Shown: piece after piece, positions 1 to 5,947 of the stretch
How the letters are laid out: each line of letters begins with the position of its first letter
Position numbering within the stretch: position 1 is the stretch's first letter
DNA from: Acidobacteriota bacterium
Lineage (GTDB): Bacteria > Acidobacteriota > Terriglobia > Terriglobales > Acidobacteriaceae
DNA: 6,576 nt
Direction of reading: 5' to 3'
Assembly (NCBI GenBank): GCA_021802085.1
Contig: JAKAAZ010000196.1
Coordinates: 1 to 6,576, forward strand
Translations under genes and position numbers: made by a program
The notes under the pieces: generated by a model
Databases searched by the model: none
Seen by the model: only the letters and a program-made list of their open reading frames with translations
What the model was told of the DNA's origin: nothing

Positions 1-151
1 CCCATGGTGTGCTTTGTCAACGTAGCGAGCGTGGACCGAATCATCTATTCGATCTTCCACCGATTCAACCTCGAATGGAAAACCCGCACCCTCCGCCTTT
101 TTACACAAGCAGCTTGACATCACCGTTGCGCATGCGCTTCGGCTGCTGGAA

Positions 152-1036
152 TTGATGGGGCGCACGGACATCCCGGTGGTGCCGGGCGCTAGTTCTCCAT
201 TGATCCGCACAAAGCAATGGACACAGGCGTGGGAGCAGATGCACGGCAAGATTTCCTATCAAGGCGCATGGAGCAGCTTCCGGCCAAATCATGCGCCCGA
301 TGAGATTCCTCCCATGCGGGAAGGAAGCCCGACGACGAAGCCGGATGAGGAGGGAGCCGCGCACTTTCTTATTCGGATGGTGCATACGCATCCGCACCAG
401 GTCACCATCTATGCCGCCGGGCCGATGACGGACATCGCGCAAGCGATCACTCTCGATCCGCAGTTTGCGGAACTTGCCGAAGAGCTGGTGATCATGGGCG
501 GCAGCGTCAATCCGCACACGGACGATCCGGAATTTGTCGATGACCCGCGGCATGAATTCAACCTATGGTTCGATCCGGAAGCATCCAGCATGACGCTGCA
601 TGCGCACTGGGCAAAAATCACCGCGACAACGGTGGACGTATCGATCGAAACCCATCTTACAAACGAAATGCTACAGAAGTTGCGCCAAACGCACAGCACT
701 GCCGCACAATATATCGCCCGATACACGGAGCGCAAATCTGGCGACCTCGACTATATGTGGGATGAGTTGGCAGCGGCCGCGTGGCTGGATCCGAGTCTGA
801 TTACGCGCGAACGATATGTCTATATGGATGTGAGCCTGGAGAAAGGCGGCAGTTATGGGGATACGCTGGTGTGGTCGGAGGCGGACAAGCCAGCCTTGGA
901 CCTGCAAAAGGTCCATATGCAAATGGACGTGGATTCGGTCCGGTTTGAGAAGTTCTTTCTCGGTTTAATGTCCTCGCCCACTCCACATGCACTCCATCCC
1001 CAGTTGCCGCAGGAACCGGTTGCAAGAGCACATTGA
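152..1036 (+). CDS. nucleoside hydrolase-like protein, N-terminal catalytic block missing (probable pseudogene)
   Basis: The intact family (inosine-uridine preferring nucleoside hydrolases) cleaves the N-glycosidic bond of nucleosides to free base and ribose. Seen here, numbered from TTG 152: GRTDIPVVPGA (3-13), the family strand with AAGPMTDIA (88-96), VIMGGS (113-118), the EFNLWFDPEAS motif (135-145) that binds ribose, and MWDELAAAAWLDP (202-214). In the family, the Asp in this last motif is a calcium ligand. The family's N-terminal Asp-rich motif is absent. The frame is open upstream from 26, and the residues coded at about 122-151 (TVAHALRLLEL) still look like the family, so the listed TTG is only the first formal start and has no convincing ribosome binding site. 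Upstream of about 120 no frame resembles the family, and TAG at 23-25 closes this frame. I estimate 60-70 residues are lost, including any export signal. The family assignment is firm; whether the gene functions is doubtful. Confidence 0.8.
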   Translation: MMGRTDIPVVPGASSPLIRTKQWTQAWEQMHGKISYQGAWSSFRPNHAPDEIPPMREGSPTTKPDEEGAAHFLIRMVHTHPHQVTIYAAGPMTDIAQAITLDPQFAELAEELVIMGGSVNPHTDDPEFVDDPRHEFNLWFDPEASSMTLHAHWAKITATTVDVSIETHLTNEMLQKLRQTHSTAAQYIARYTERKSGDLDYMWDELAAAAWLDPSLITRERYVYMDVSLEKGGSYGDTLVWSEADKPALDLQKVHMQMDVDSVRFEKFFLGLMSSPTPHALHPQLPQEPVARAH

Positions 1037-1061
1037 GCGAAGGGACGCAGCGCTCGCATCT

Positions 1062-3194
1062 TCAGCCGATCTGCTGCCATTTGTGGACCTGGTACTTGCT
1101 GCTGCCGGTCGCGGAACCGTGGCCGGTGCGCCAGGCGAGGCGCAGCGTCTCTCCATGGATGCCCATTTCGAAGGGAAGCGAGCCATTGCCGTAAATGCGT
1201 GCGGTGAGCCTGTGGGTCGCCGGCGCTTCGGCATAGAGCGCGACGTCGGCCCATGGGATCACGCTGCCGGTTTTGACATACACGGGGATGTTTTCGGTCG
1301 ATGCAGGTACGGTGATCTTGCTGCCGCCCGGAATGCGGGCACCGGTCCAGAAATTGTGCCAGTTCGTTCCGGCGGGCAGCACGATATCGCGGCTGGGTTC
1401 GCCGGCAAAGAGCGGAGCGACCATCATGCGATCTCCCACCATGTACTGATCATCGACTGTATTCAGGTTCGTATCTGTGGGCGTGTCGAGAACCAGCGCG
1501 CGGAACGGTGGTGTGCCGTCATACGCGTAGCGCTGAAACGCTGCTGTTAGATATGGCACAAGCTGCATGCGCCAGCCGATGATCTCTCGGCAACGCGCTT
1601 CTACCTGCTGCCAGTTTGCCATCAACTGGCCCGCGTTATTCAGCTTGCGGTTGAGTTGCTTCCAGGGCGGACTCTGAATGTACCAGCCGTTGACCATCGC
1701 GAGAGGCGAGAAGACGACACTTTGCAGCCTTCGAATCAAGTCTTCGACGCTGACGGCATCGCGCACCTCGGGGCACCAGAGCAGGCCGCTGAATCCAGAG
1801 TTGGCGAGAGCGCGAATGAACTCGCGGTGGTCGTACAGATCGCTGTAGAGGACGAAGGGATAGGGGGCGGCCAACGCTCCACTGGAGCGTACCAGACCAT
1901 AGGTGGGCTGGCGCCGCTGACGGAACTGTTCCCAGAGTGCCGCTTGATAGCGAAGGCCGAAGAGATTGTGCATTTGCTCGCCATCGACGCCGGAAGGGAA
2001 GCGGCTTAACTCTGGGAAGGACCAGCCGCCGGTGTAGTCGGAGTTGTCGCACTCATCCAGCTTGAAGCCGCTGATGCCCATGTCAATCAGCGTCCTGCCG
2101 TGGAAGTCGCCAAAGCGCTCGCGGGCCTGCGCACCTTGAAAATCAGGAACCAGGCCGCCCCATACTCCGTAGTCGCCGGAATAAGATTCCAGCGGCGGGA
2201 ACAATGGTGAGGCGGGATGGGTGAAAGCGTGCTCCCAAAGATTCACTCGATACTGCAGGCCCTGCGCCGAACGTACAAAGGCCTTCGGGTCAGGGAAACG
2301 GTTCGTGTCCCAGACGAAAGTACAGGAGTACGCGTGAGACTGCCAGCCGGGTTCGAGCCCGATCACATCGCAGGGAATCTTGCTGTCCCGGAACTCGCGA
2401 GCGAGATCGAGAACATACTGCTGCGTCGCACGAGCGTCGGCGCGATACCAGAAGCCGAGTCCCCACTCTGGAGGCACAGGGCCGCCGCCAGAGAAAACGT
2501 TGTAGCGACGCACGGCGTCGAGCATCGAGGGTCCAGCGAAGAGATAGACATCGACGCCCGAAGTGCGCGGAACCTCGATCGTGATGCGGCCAGTGTCGCT
2601 GTCTTGCAGGCTGTGCGTGTAGTTTGGATCGGGGTTGCTCGCCGTTACGGTTGCCAGCGGGTGCGTGGGTTTCGGGCGCGCATCGCCAAGATAGAAGACC
2701 GCATAACGCGCCGTGTCGACCAGAATGCCGACGCCTTCTGTGGTGACATAGAAGGGAACTGGCGCGTGGCTGTCGCCAGTGTCCATTTTTGGATCCGCAT
2801 TGACGCGGACGACCTTCTTTTTGCCGCGCTGTTCGAACGAAAGAAATTGCAGGCCAAGTCCGTAGAGTAGTTCATTCTGACGGAGCGGAAGGGAAACGAC
2901 ACAGCCGCGGGGCGTGATCTCGCCGGCGAGTTTCGGTAGTGGAATCTCGTGGATGCGAGGCAATCGTGCGAAGGCTTCCGTTTGTGGAGGGACAAGGCGC
3001 GTCGAGACGGGGGTGATTGCTTCGGGCTTGCCGATGGTCGCGCGCCAAACGCCGGGGTGAACGGGGAGCCATGGTGTGGTGTGTTCCCCGGCGGAGGTTG
3101 CACGGATTTGGGCGTCGAGCAGGCCAGGAAGTCCAGCGAGGGCGACTCCGCTGGTGACAAGTCCCTTGGCGAGACCGCGCCGCGTGAGCTTCAA
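1062..3194 (-). CDS. Tat-exported glycoside hydrolase family 31 protein (alpha-galactosidase or alpha-glucosidase-like)
   Basis: GH31 enzymes are retaining alpha-glycosidases. The 710-residue protein begins with a twin-arginine type leader (TRRGLAK at 4-10, then a hydrophobic stretch to about 28, possible cleavage after LLDA), so it should be exported folded. An N-terminal beta-sandwich (about 45-235) precedes the TIM barrel, which opens with PPEWGLGFWYR (241-251). LEPGW (280-284) lies in the barrel. GFKLDECDNSD (376-386) carries the likely nucleophile Asp380. The YSDLYDH segment (450-456) supplies the likely acid/base, Asp452 by position. NSGFSGLLWCPEVRD (465-479) follows, then C-terminal beta domains with VGDRMMVAPLF (586-596). 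The KLDE form and the YSD-YDH segment remind me of GH31 branches with alpha-galactosidase activity, but the substrate cannot be read from sequence. The start is TTG; it is preferred because it includes the Tat motif and has GAGGGA eight bases upstream. It overlaps the aminotransferase stop by four bases. Confidence 0.93.
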   Translation of the reverse strand: MKLTRRGLAKGLVTSGVALAGLPGLLDAQIRATSAGEHTTPWLPVHPGVWRATIGKPEAITPVSTRLVPPQTEAFARLPRIHEIPLPKLAGEITPRGCVVSLPLRQNELLYGLGLQFLSFEQRGKKKVVRVNADPKMDTGDSHAPVPFYVTTEGVGILVDTARYAVFYLGDARPKPTHPLATVTASNPDPNYTHSLQDSDTGRITIEVPRTSGVDVYLFAGPSMLDAVRRYNVFSGGGPVPPEWGLGFWYRADARATQQYVLDLAREFRDSKIPCDVIGLEPGWQSHAYSCTFVWDTNRFPDPKAFVRSAQGLQYRVNLWEHAFTHPASPLFPPLESYSGDYGVWGGLVPDFQGAQARERFGDFHGRTLIDMGISGFKLDECDNSDYTGGWSFPELSRFPSGVDGEQMHNLFGLRYQAALWEQFRQRRQPTYGLVRSSGALAAPYPFVLYSDLYDHREFIRALANSGFSGLLWCPEVRDAVSVEDLIRRLQSVVFSPLAMVNGWYIQSPPWKQLNRKLNNAGQLMANWQQVEARCREIIGWRMQLVPYLTAAFQRYAYDGTPPFRALVLDTPTDTNLNTVDDQYMVGDRMMVAPLFAGEPSRDIVLPAGTNWHNFWTGARIPGGSKITVPASTENIPVYVKTGSVIPWADVALYAEAPATHRLTARIYGNGSLPFEMGIHGETLRLAWRTGHGSATGSSKYQVHKWQQIG

Positions 3195-4414
3195 CGGGTT
3201 ATTCCCTCGACCGGCGTATCGTCGAGCGATCGCAGGCGGCGGCAGGCTTCGGCGAGTTCTGCCGGCTTCTTGGCGTAGCAGAAGCGGAGCAGATTTTCGC
3301 CTCGCCCTTCGGTGAAGAATGCAGTTCCGGCAACAGAGCCTACGCCGCAGCGGGCGAGAAGATTCCGTGCCCGTTCCTTTGCTGTCGCGCCGGGCAGGTG
3401 GGTTGCGTCGGCGAGGATATAGTAGGCGCCATCGGGAACGGACGGTGTCAGGCCGGCGGCGATTAAAGCGTCGACGAGTTCATCTCGCTTTTGTTGATAC
3501 TCGGTGGCCAGCGCGGTGTAGAAATCATTCGACAGATCCAACAGACCGGCGACTGCGCCGTGTTGCAAGGGCGAGGGCGCGCATATGTAGGTGAGGTCGT
3601 GAAAGTAGCCGATGGCTGGAATCCATCGAGGGTCCGCTGCGAGATATCCCAGCCGCCAACCTGTGATGCTGAACGTTTTCGAAAAGCCGGAGAGGGTAAT
3701 GGTGCGTTCCGCCATACCGGGGAGCGAGGCGAAGCTGATGTGCTGCGCGCCGCCGTATAAAAAATACTCGTAAATTTCGTCGGTGATGACGAACAGATCG
3801 TGCTGTTCGGCAAGGTCGGCGATGGCTTCCAACTCGGCGCGGGTGAATACTTTGCCGGATGGATTGCAGGGCGTATTGATGACAATGGCGCGCGTTCTAC
3901 CGGTGATGACTTGCCGCCGCCGGTCAAGATCCAGCTCCCAATGAGGGGCCTCGAGCAATACGCTGACTGGCGTTACGCGTTGGGATTGCAGGATGTGTCG
4001 GTGGAAACCATAGAAGGGTTCAAAGAGCAGGACTTCGTCGCCAGGATTCAACAGCGCCATGCAGGCGGCATGGAAACCGCCGGTCGCGCCAGAGGTGACC
4101 AGCAGACCGGATTCGGGATCAGAGTGGATGCGGTTGTACTGTGCCAGTTTTTTGGCGATGGCAGCGCGCAATGTGGCGATGCCATCCAGACGCGTGTAGA
4201 TATTATGCCCGCTGCGAATGGCGGCGATGGCGGTTTCGACGACCGCCGCCGGTGGATCGGTATCGCACACTCCCTGGGCAAGATTGATTCCATGAACCCG
4301 GTCGGACTCGACGGACATGGCGCGTATCTCCGATTGGAGAATGTCCGCGGAGATCTCGCTGAATGCCAGCTTTGCGGTAGGAGAAGGATCGTGGGCCATC
4401 GTTGTTGTCGACAC
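3191..4414 (-). CDS. class I/II PLP-dependent aminotransferase
   Basis: Enzymes of this fold move an amino group between an amino acid and a 2-oxo acid using pyridoxal phosphate. The 407-residue protein has normal full length. Seen here: GINLAQGVCDTDPP near the N-terminus (42-55), the SGATGGFHAA phosphate-side loop (108-117), NTPCNPSGKV (180-189) with the cofactor-contacting Asn184, TDEIYEY (211-217) with Asp212 facing the pyridine nitrogen, SGFSKTFSITGWRLGY (242-257) with Schiff-base Lys246, and LRFCYAKK (376-383) with Arg377 for the substrate carboxylate. These fit the aspartate/kynurenine/methionine aminotransferase branch; the substrate is not decided. There is no signal peptide, so it should be cytoplasmic. 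The GTG at 4414 is the first start in frame; ATG at 4399 is an alternative. Neither has a clear Shine-Dalgarno sequence. It is the first large gene of the minus-strand unit, coupled to the GH31 gene. Confidence 0.94.
   Translation of the reverse strand: MSTTTMAHDPSPTAKLAFSEISADILQSEIRAMSVESDRVHGINLAQGVCDTDPPAAVVETAIAAIRSGHNIYTRLDGIATLRAAIAKKLAQYNRIHSDPESGLLVTSGATGGFHAACMALLNPGDEVLLFEPFYGFHRHILQSQRVTPVSVLLEAPHWELDLDRRRQVITGRTRAIVINTPCNPSGKVFTRAELEAIADLAEQHDLFVITDEIYEYFLYGGAQHISFASLPGMAERTITLSGFSKTFSITGWRLGYLAADPRWIPAIGYFHDLTYICAPSPLQHGAVAGLLDLSNDFYTALATEYQQKRDELVDALIAAGLTPSVPDGAYYILADATHLPGATAKERARNLLARCGVGSVAGTAFFTEGRGENLLRFCYAKKPAELAEACRRLRSLDDTPVEGITR
3203..3208 (-). promoter_or_regulatory. 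ribosome binding site for the TTG-started GH31 gene
   Basis: On the minus strand GAGGGA sits inside the last codons of the aminotransferase gene, eight bases before the TTG start at 3194. It supports the unusual start codon. The stop of the upstream gene (TGA) and this start share the four bases TTGA, so translation of the glycosidase is probably coupled to that of the aminotransferase. Confidence 0.7.
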
Positions 4415-4488
4415 GACTTGCAGTGTATAGGTTTCGCGGATTTCTGACCAGACGCGGTAGCGGCTTCGGAGTACCTCTGGATTCGCGC
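4415..4488 (-). other. gap between the short ORF and the aminotransferase
   Basis: No gene is called here. The aminotransferase frame stays open through this stretch and back to a stop at 4675-4673, but without any ATG, GTG or TTG before 4414. A TATACA hexamer (minus strand, 4429-4424) sits nine bases before the GTG start and could be a -10 element; no good -35 accompanies it. Confidence 0.3.
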
Positions 4489-4605
4489 TTAGGTCAGCGA
4501 TACTTTCAGCACCGCCGCATAGTCTCTCTTCGAGCGATACTGAGTGGGCAAGCTGACGCGCAATCCCGCCGCCGCGATCATTTTGCAGAAATCCCGTCGC
4601 TGCAT
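4489..4605 (-). CDS. 38-residue ORF with Tat-like signal start; probable remnant of a larger exported-protein gene
   Basis: The ORF begins MQRRDFCKMIAAAG, a close match to the twin-arginine leader pattern (R-R-x-F-x-K followed by a short Ala-rich hydrophobic stretch). After about 20 residues it turns polar and charged (TQYRSKRDYAAV) and stops at TAA 4491-4489, so no mature domain is present. Translation signals are strong: AAGGAG six bases before ATG, and a sigma70-like promoter further up. It lies 74 bases upstream of the aminotransferase start. The most likely reading is a deleted gene whose promoter, ribosome site and leader survive and now drive the downstream pair. A functional small leader peptide is the alternative. 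It matches no family I can name. Confidence 0.45.
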   Translation of the reverse strand: MQRRDFCKMIAAAGLRVSLPTQYRSKRDYAAVLKVSLT

Positions 4606-4611
4606 CCTTGG

Positions 4612-4617
4612 CTCCTT
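4612..4617 (-). promoter_or_regulatory. strong Shine-Dalgarno for the 38-residue ORF
   Basis: AAGGAG on the minus strand, six bases before the ATG at 4605. It is the best ribosome binding site on the minus strand of this window and the main reason to take the short ORF seriously. Confidence 0.65.
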
Positions 4618-4619
4618 CT

Positions 4620-4652
4620 GAACGTTTCGTTCGCTGCCGTGAGTCGCACTCA
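4620..4652 (-). promoter_or_regulatory. structured 5' leader with two small hairpins
   Basis: Between the predicted start of transcription (about 4663) and the Shine-Dalgarno there are two perfect short inverted repeats. TGAGT at 4640-4644 pairs with ACTCA at 4648-4652 (three-base loop). GAACG at 4620-4624 pairs with CGTTC at 4628-4632 (three-base loop). The second ends two bases before the Shine-Dalgarno. Each stem is only five base pairs, so a role in mRNA stability or translation control is a guess. Confidence 0.35.
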
Positions 4653-4669
4653 GGAATGGCTGGAGCCTG

Positions 4670-4699
4670 ATACTAGGGGTTCGCTCGCCCCTATGTCAA
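4670..4699 (-). promoter_or_regulatory. sigma70-like promoter with an inverted repeat in the spacer
   Basis: On the minus strand a consensus -35 TTGACA (4699-4694) is followed after 18 bases by TAGTAT (4675-4670), four of six matches to the -10 consensus. Transcription would begin near 4663 and run through the 38-residue ORF into the aminotransferase and GH31 genes. The spacer holds a perfect inverted repeat, TAGGGG (4674-4679) and CCCCTA (4688-4693) separated by eight bases. It overlaps the edge of the -10, a good position for a repressor operator. Confidence 0.55.
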
Positions 4700-4768
4700 C
4701 GAAGGCCGAGACTTGTCAGGGATTTCGAGCTGAACCGATGCGGCGTTTTCCGGGCCATGTTACGAAGG

Positions 4769-4813
4769 ATTTCAAGGCAAATTCATCGTATTTTCACGCG
4801 GATAGTCTAGAAA
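4769..4813 (+). promoter_or_regulatory. candidate Pho box and -10 for the pst operon
   Basis: Three heptamers lie exactly 11 bp apart: ATTTCAA (4769-4775), AATTCAT (4780-4786) and TTTTCAC (4791-4797), all with T-C-A at the same place. PhoB-type boxes are 7-mers such as CTGTCAT or TTGTCAC with four-base gaps, and the third unit differs from TTGTCAC by one base. Ten bases after it comes TAGAAA (4808-4813), a four-of-six -10 at the spacing used in E. coli phoA. Transcription would start near 4820, some 80 bases ahead of pstS. The match of the first two units to the enterobacterial consensus is only four of seven. Support comes from the periodicity and the downstream gene. Confidence 0.5.
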
Positions 4814-4885
4814 GAGATGTGCCTCCGAAAAGCACAGCAGCGACCGGGAAACTGGCGCTTGAATTTTTCGATCCCGATATTATTA

Positions 4886-4897
4886 AGAGGGACCCTC
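4886..4897 (+). promoter_or_regulatory. pstS ribosome binding site inside a short palindrome
   Basis: AGAGGGA (4886-4892) precedes the pstS ATG by six bases. It forms half of a perfect palindrome, GAGGG-A-CCCTC (4887-4897). In RNA only about four base pairs with a three-base loop could form, so any masking of the site would be weak. Confidence 0.5.
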
Positions 4898-4898
4898 A

Positions 4899-5921
4899 AT
4901 GATTCGTCGACTTCTTGCGTTGGCTATTATCACCACCGCAAGCGCCTTCGCGCAGCAGATCTCGCTCACTGGAGCGGGATCGACATTTGCCTATCCTCTT
5001 TACTCCAGCTGGGCCAGCCACTATCACGCGATGTATCCCAACGTGGAGGTGAATTACCAGTCCATCGGCTCGGGCGGCGGTATCCGCCAGTTGATTGAAG
5101 GCACGGTGGAATTTGGCGCGACCGACGGCCCCATGACGAACGAGCAACTGGCCGAAGCACAGCAAAAACGCGGAACAGCCATCCTGCATTTCCCAACGGC
5201 GCTGGGCGCGGCGATGCCTTCCTATAATGTTCTCGGCGTGACCGCCACGCTGAAATTTACGCCAGCCGCGTTGGCGGGCATCTATCTGGGAAAAATCACG
5301 AAATGGAACGATCCCGAGATTCAGGGACCGAATCCGGGCGTCCGGCTGCCGAATGCCAATATTGTAGTCATCCACCGTTCGGACGGTTCCGGTACGACCT
5401 ATACCTGGGCGGATTATCTGGCCAAGGTGAGCCCGGAATGGAAGAGCAAAGTTGGCGTGGGAACGTCAGTGAATTGGCCGGTAGGCCTGGGTGGAAAAGG
5501 AAACGAAGGAGTAGCCGGTCTGATTCGGCGCATTCCGAACTCGATCGGTTATATTGAACTGATTTATGCCGTTCAAAACCACATTCTTTATGGCGACGTG
5601 AAAAACAGTTCCGGCAATTTCATCAAGGCCGACTTGAACTCGGTGACGGCTGCCGCGGCTGGGGCCACCAAGACGATGCCGACGGACTTCCGCGTTTCCA
5701 TTACGGATGCGCCTGGCGCAAACGCCTACCCCATCTCTACATACACATGGTTGCTGATTCCGGAGAAGCTGAACGATATGACGAAAGCCAAGGCGCTGAA
5801 AGCATTTCTGCGCTGGGGTTTGACGACAGGCCAGCAATATTGCGGTCCTCTGACCTATGCTCCTTTGCCTGCGGCTGTTGTACAGAAGGAACTGCTGCAA
5901 ATGAAGAAGCTGCAATACTAG
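4899..5921 (+). CDS. pstS: phosphate ABC transporter, periplasmic phosphate-binding protein
   Basis: PstS captures inorganic phosphate in the periplasm and delivers it to the PstCAB permease during phosphate limitation. The 340-residue protein starts with a Sec signal (MIRRLLALAI... with likely cleavage after AFA at 16-18 or the next residue). There is no lipobox Cys. Phosphate ligands can be placed by alignment with the E. coli protein: Thr29-Phe30 in GAGSTF (25-30), Ser58 in IGSGGG (56-61), Asp76 in GATDGPM (73-79), and Arg160, Ser164, Gly165 and Thr166 in RSDGSGTTY (160-168). All are present. LGKITKWNDP (130-139) is also typical. The start is supported by AGAGGGA six bases upstream. pstC follows 26 bases after the stop, so the two form one operon. 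The upstream region has a candidate Pho box. Confidence 0.97.
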   Translation: MIRRLLALAIITTASAFAQQISLTGAGSTFAYPLYSSWASHYHAMYPNVEVNYQSIGSGGGIRQLIEGTVEFGATDGPMTNEQLAEAQQKRGTAILHFPTALGAAMPSYNVLGVTATLKFTPAALAGIYLGKITKWNDPEIQGPNPGVRLPNANIVVIHRSDGSGTTYTWADYLAKVSPEWKSKVGVGTSVNWPVGLGGKGNEGVAGLIRRIPNSIGYIELIYAVQNHILYGDVKNSSGNFIKADLNSVTAAAAGATKTMPTDFRVSITDAPGANAYPISTYTWLLIPEKLNDMTKAKALKAFLRWGLTTGQQYCGPLTYAPLPAAVVQKELLQMKKLQY

Positions 5922-5947
5922 GGTTGCAGAACTGTCAGGAGTAACAG

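Noticed and set aside
114..119. TTGACA as a -35 for the nucleoside hydrolase
   Set aside because: No -10 at a suitable distance, and the following bases already code for family-like residues.
1035..1055. Possible bidirectional terminator between the convergent genes (GAGCG and CGCTC)
   Set aside because: Only five base pairs with an 11-base loop and no T-run on either side.
987..1550. 187-codon plus-strand frame
   Set aside because: It is antisense to the well-supported GH31 C-terminus and its product has no recognisable motif.
2217..2870. 217-codon plus-strand frame
   Set aside because: It is antisense to the GH31 barrel and sandwich region; there is no start signal or motif.
3800..4447. 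215-codon plus-strand frame
   Set aside because: It is a shadow of the aminotransferase gene on the opposite strand, without independent support.
4489..4606. Tat leader joined to the aminotransferase by a frameshift
   Set aside because: The frames could be joined, but the aminotransferase has a normal cytoplasmic N-terminus and full length without it, and the intervening residues resemble nothing in the family.
4674..4693. TAGGGG/CCCCTA repeat as a terminator
   Set aside because: No T-tract and no gene ending nearby; its place between -35 and -10 fits an operator better.
4859..4883. TTGAAT and TATTAT as a pstS promoter
   Set aside because: The spacer is only 13 bases. TATTAT alone could still be a -10, but the upstream Pho-like arrangement is better.
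4402..4902. 166-codon plus-strand frame across the intergenic region and the aminotransferase start
   Set aside because: No family resemblance and no ribosome site. It runs over the minus-strand promoter, the leader and the Pho-like repeat, and overlaps the pstS start.
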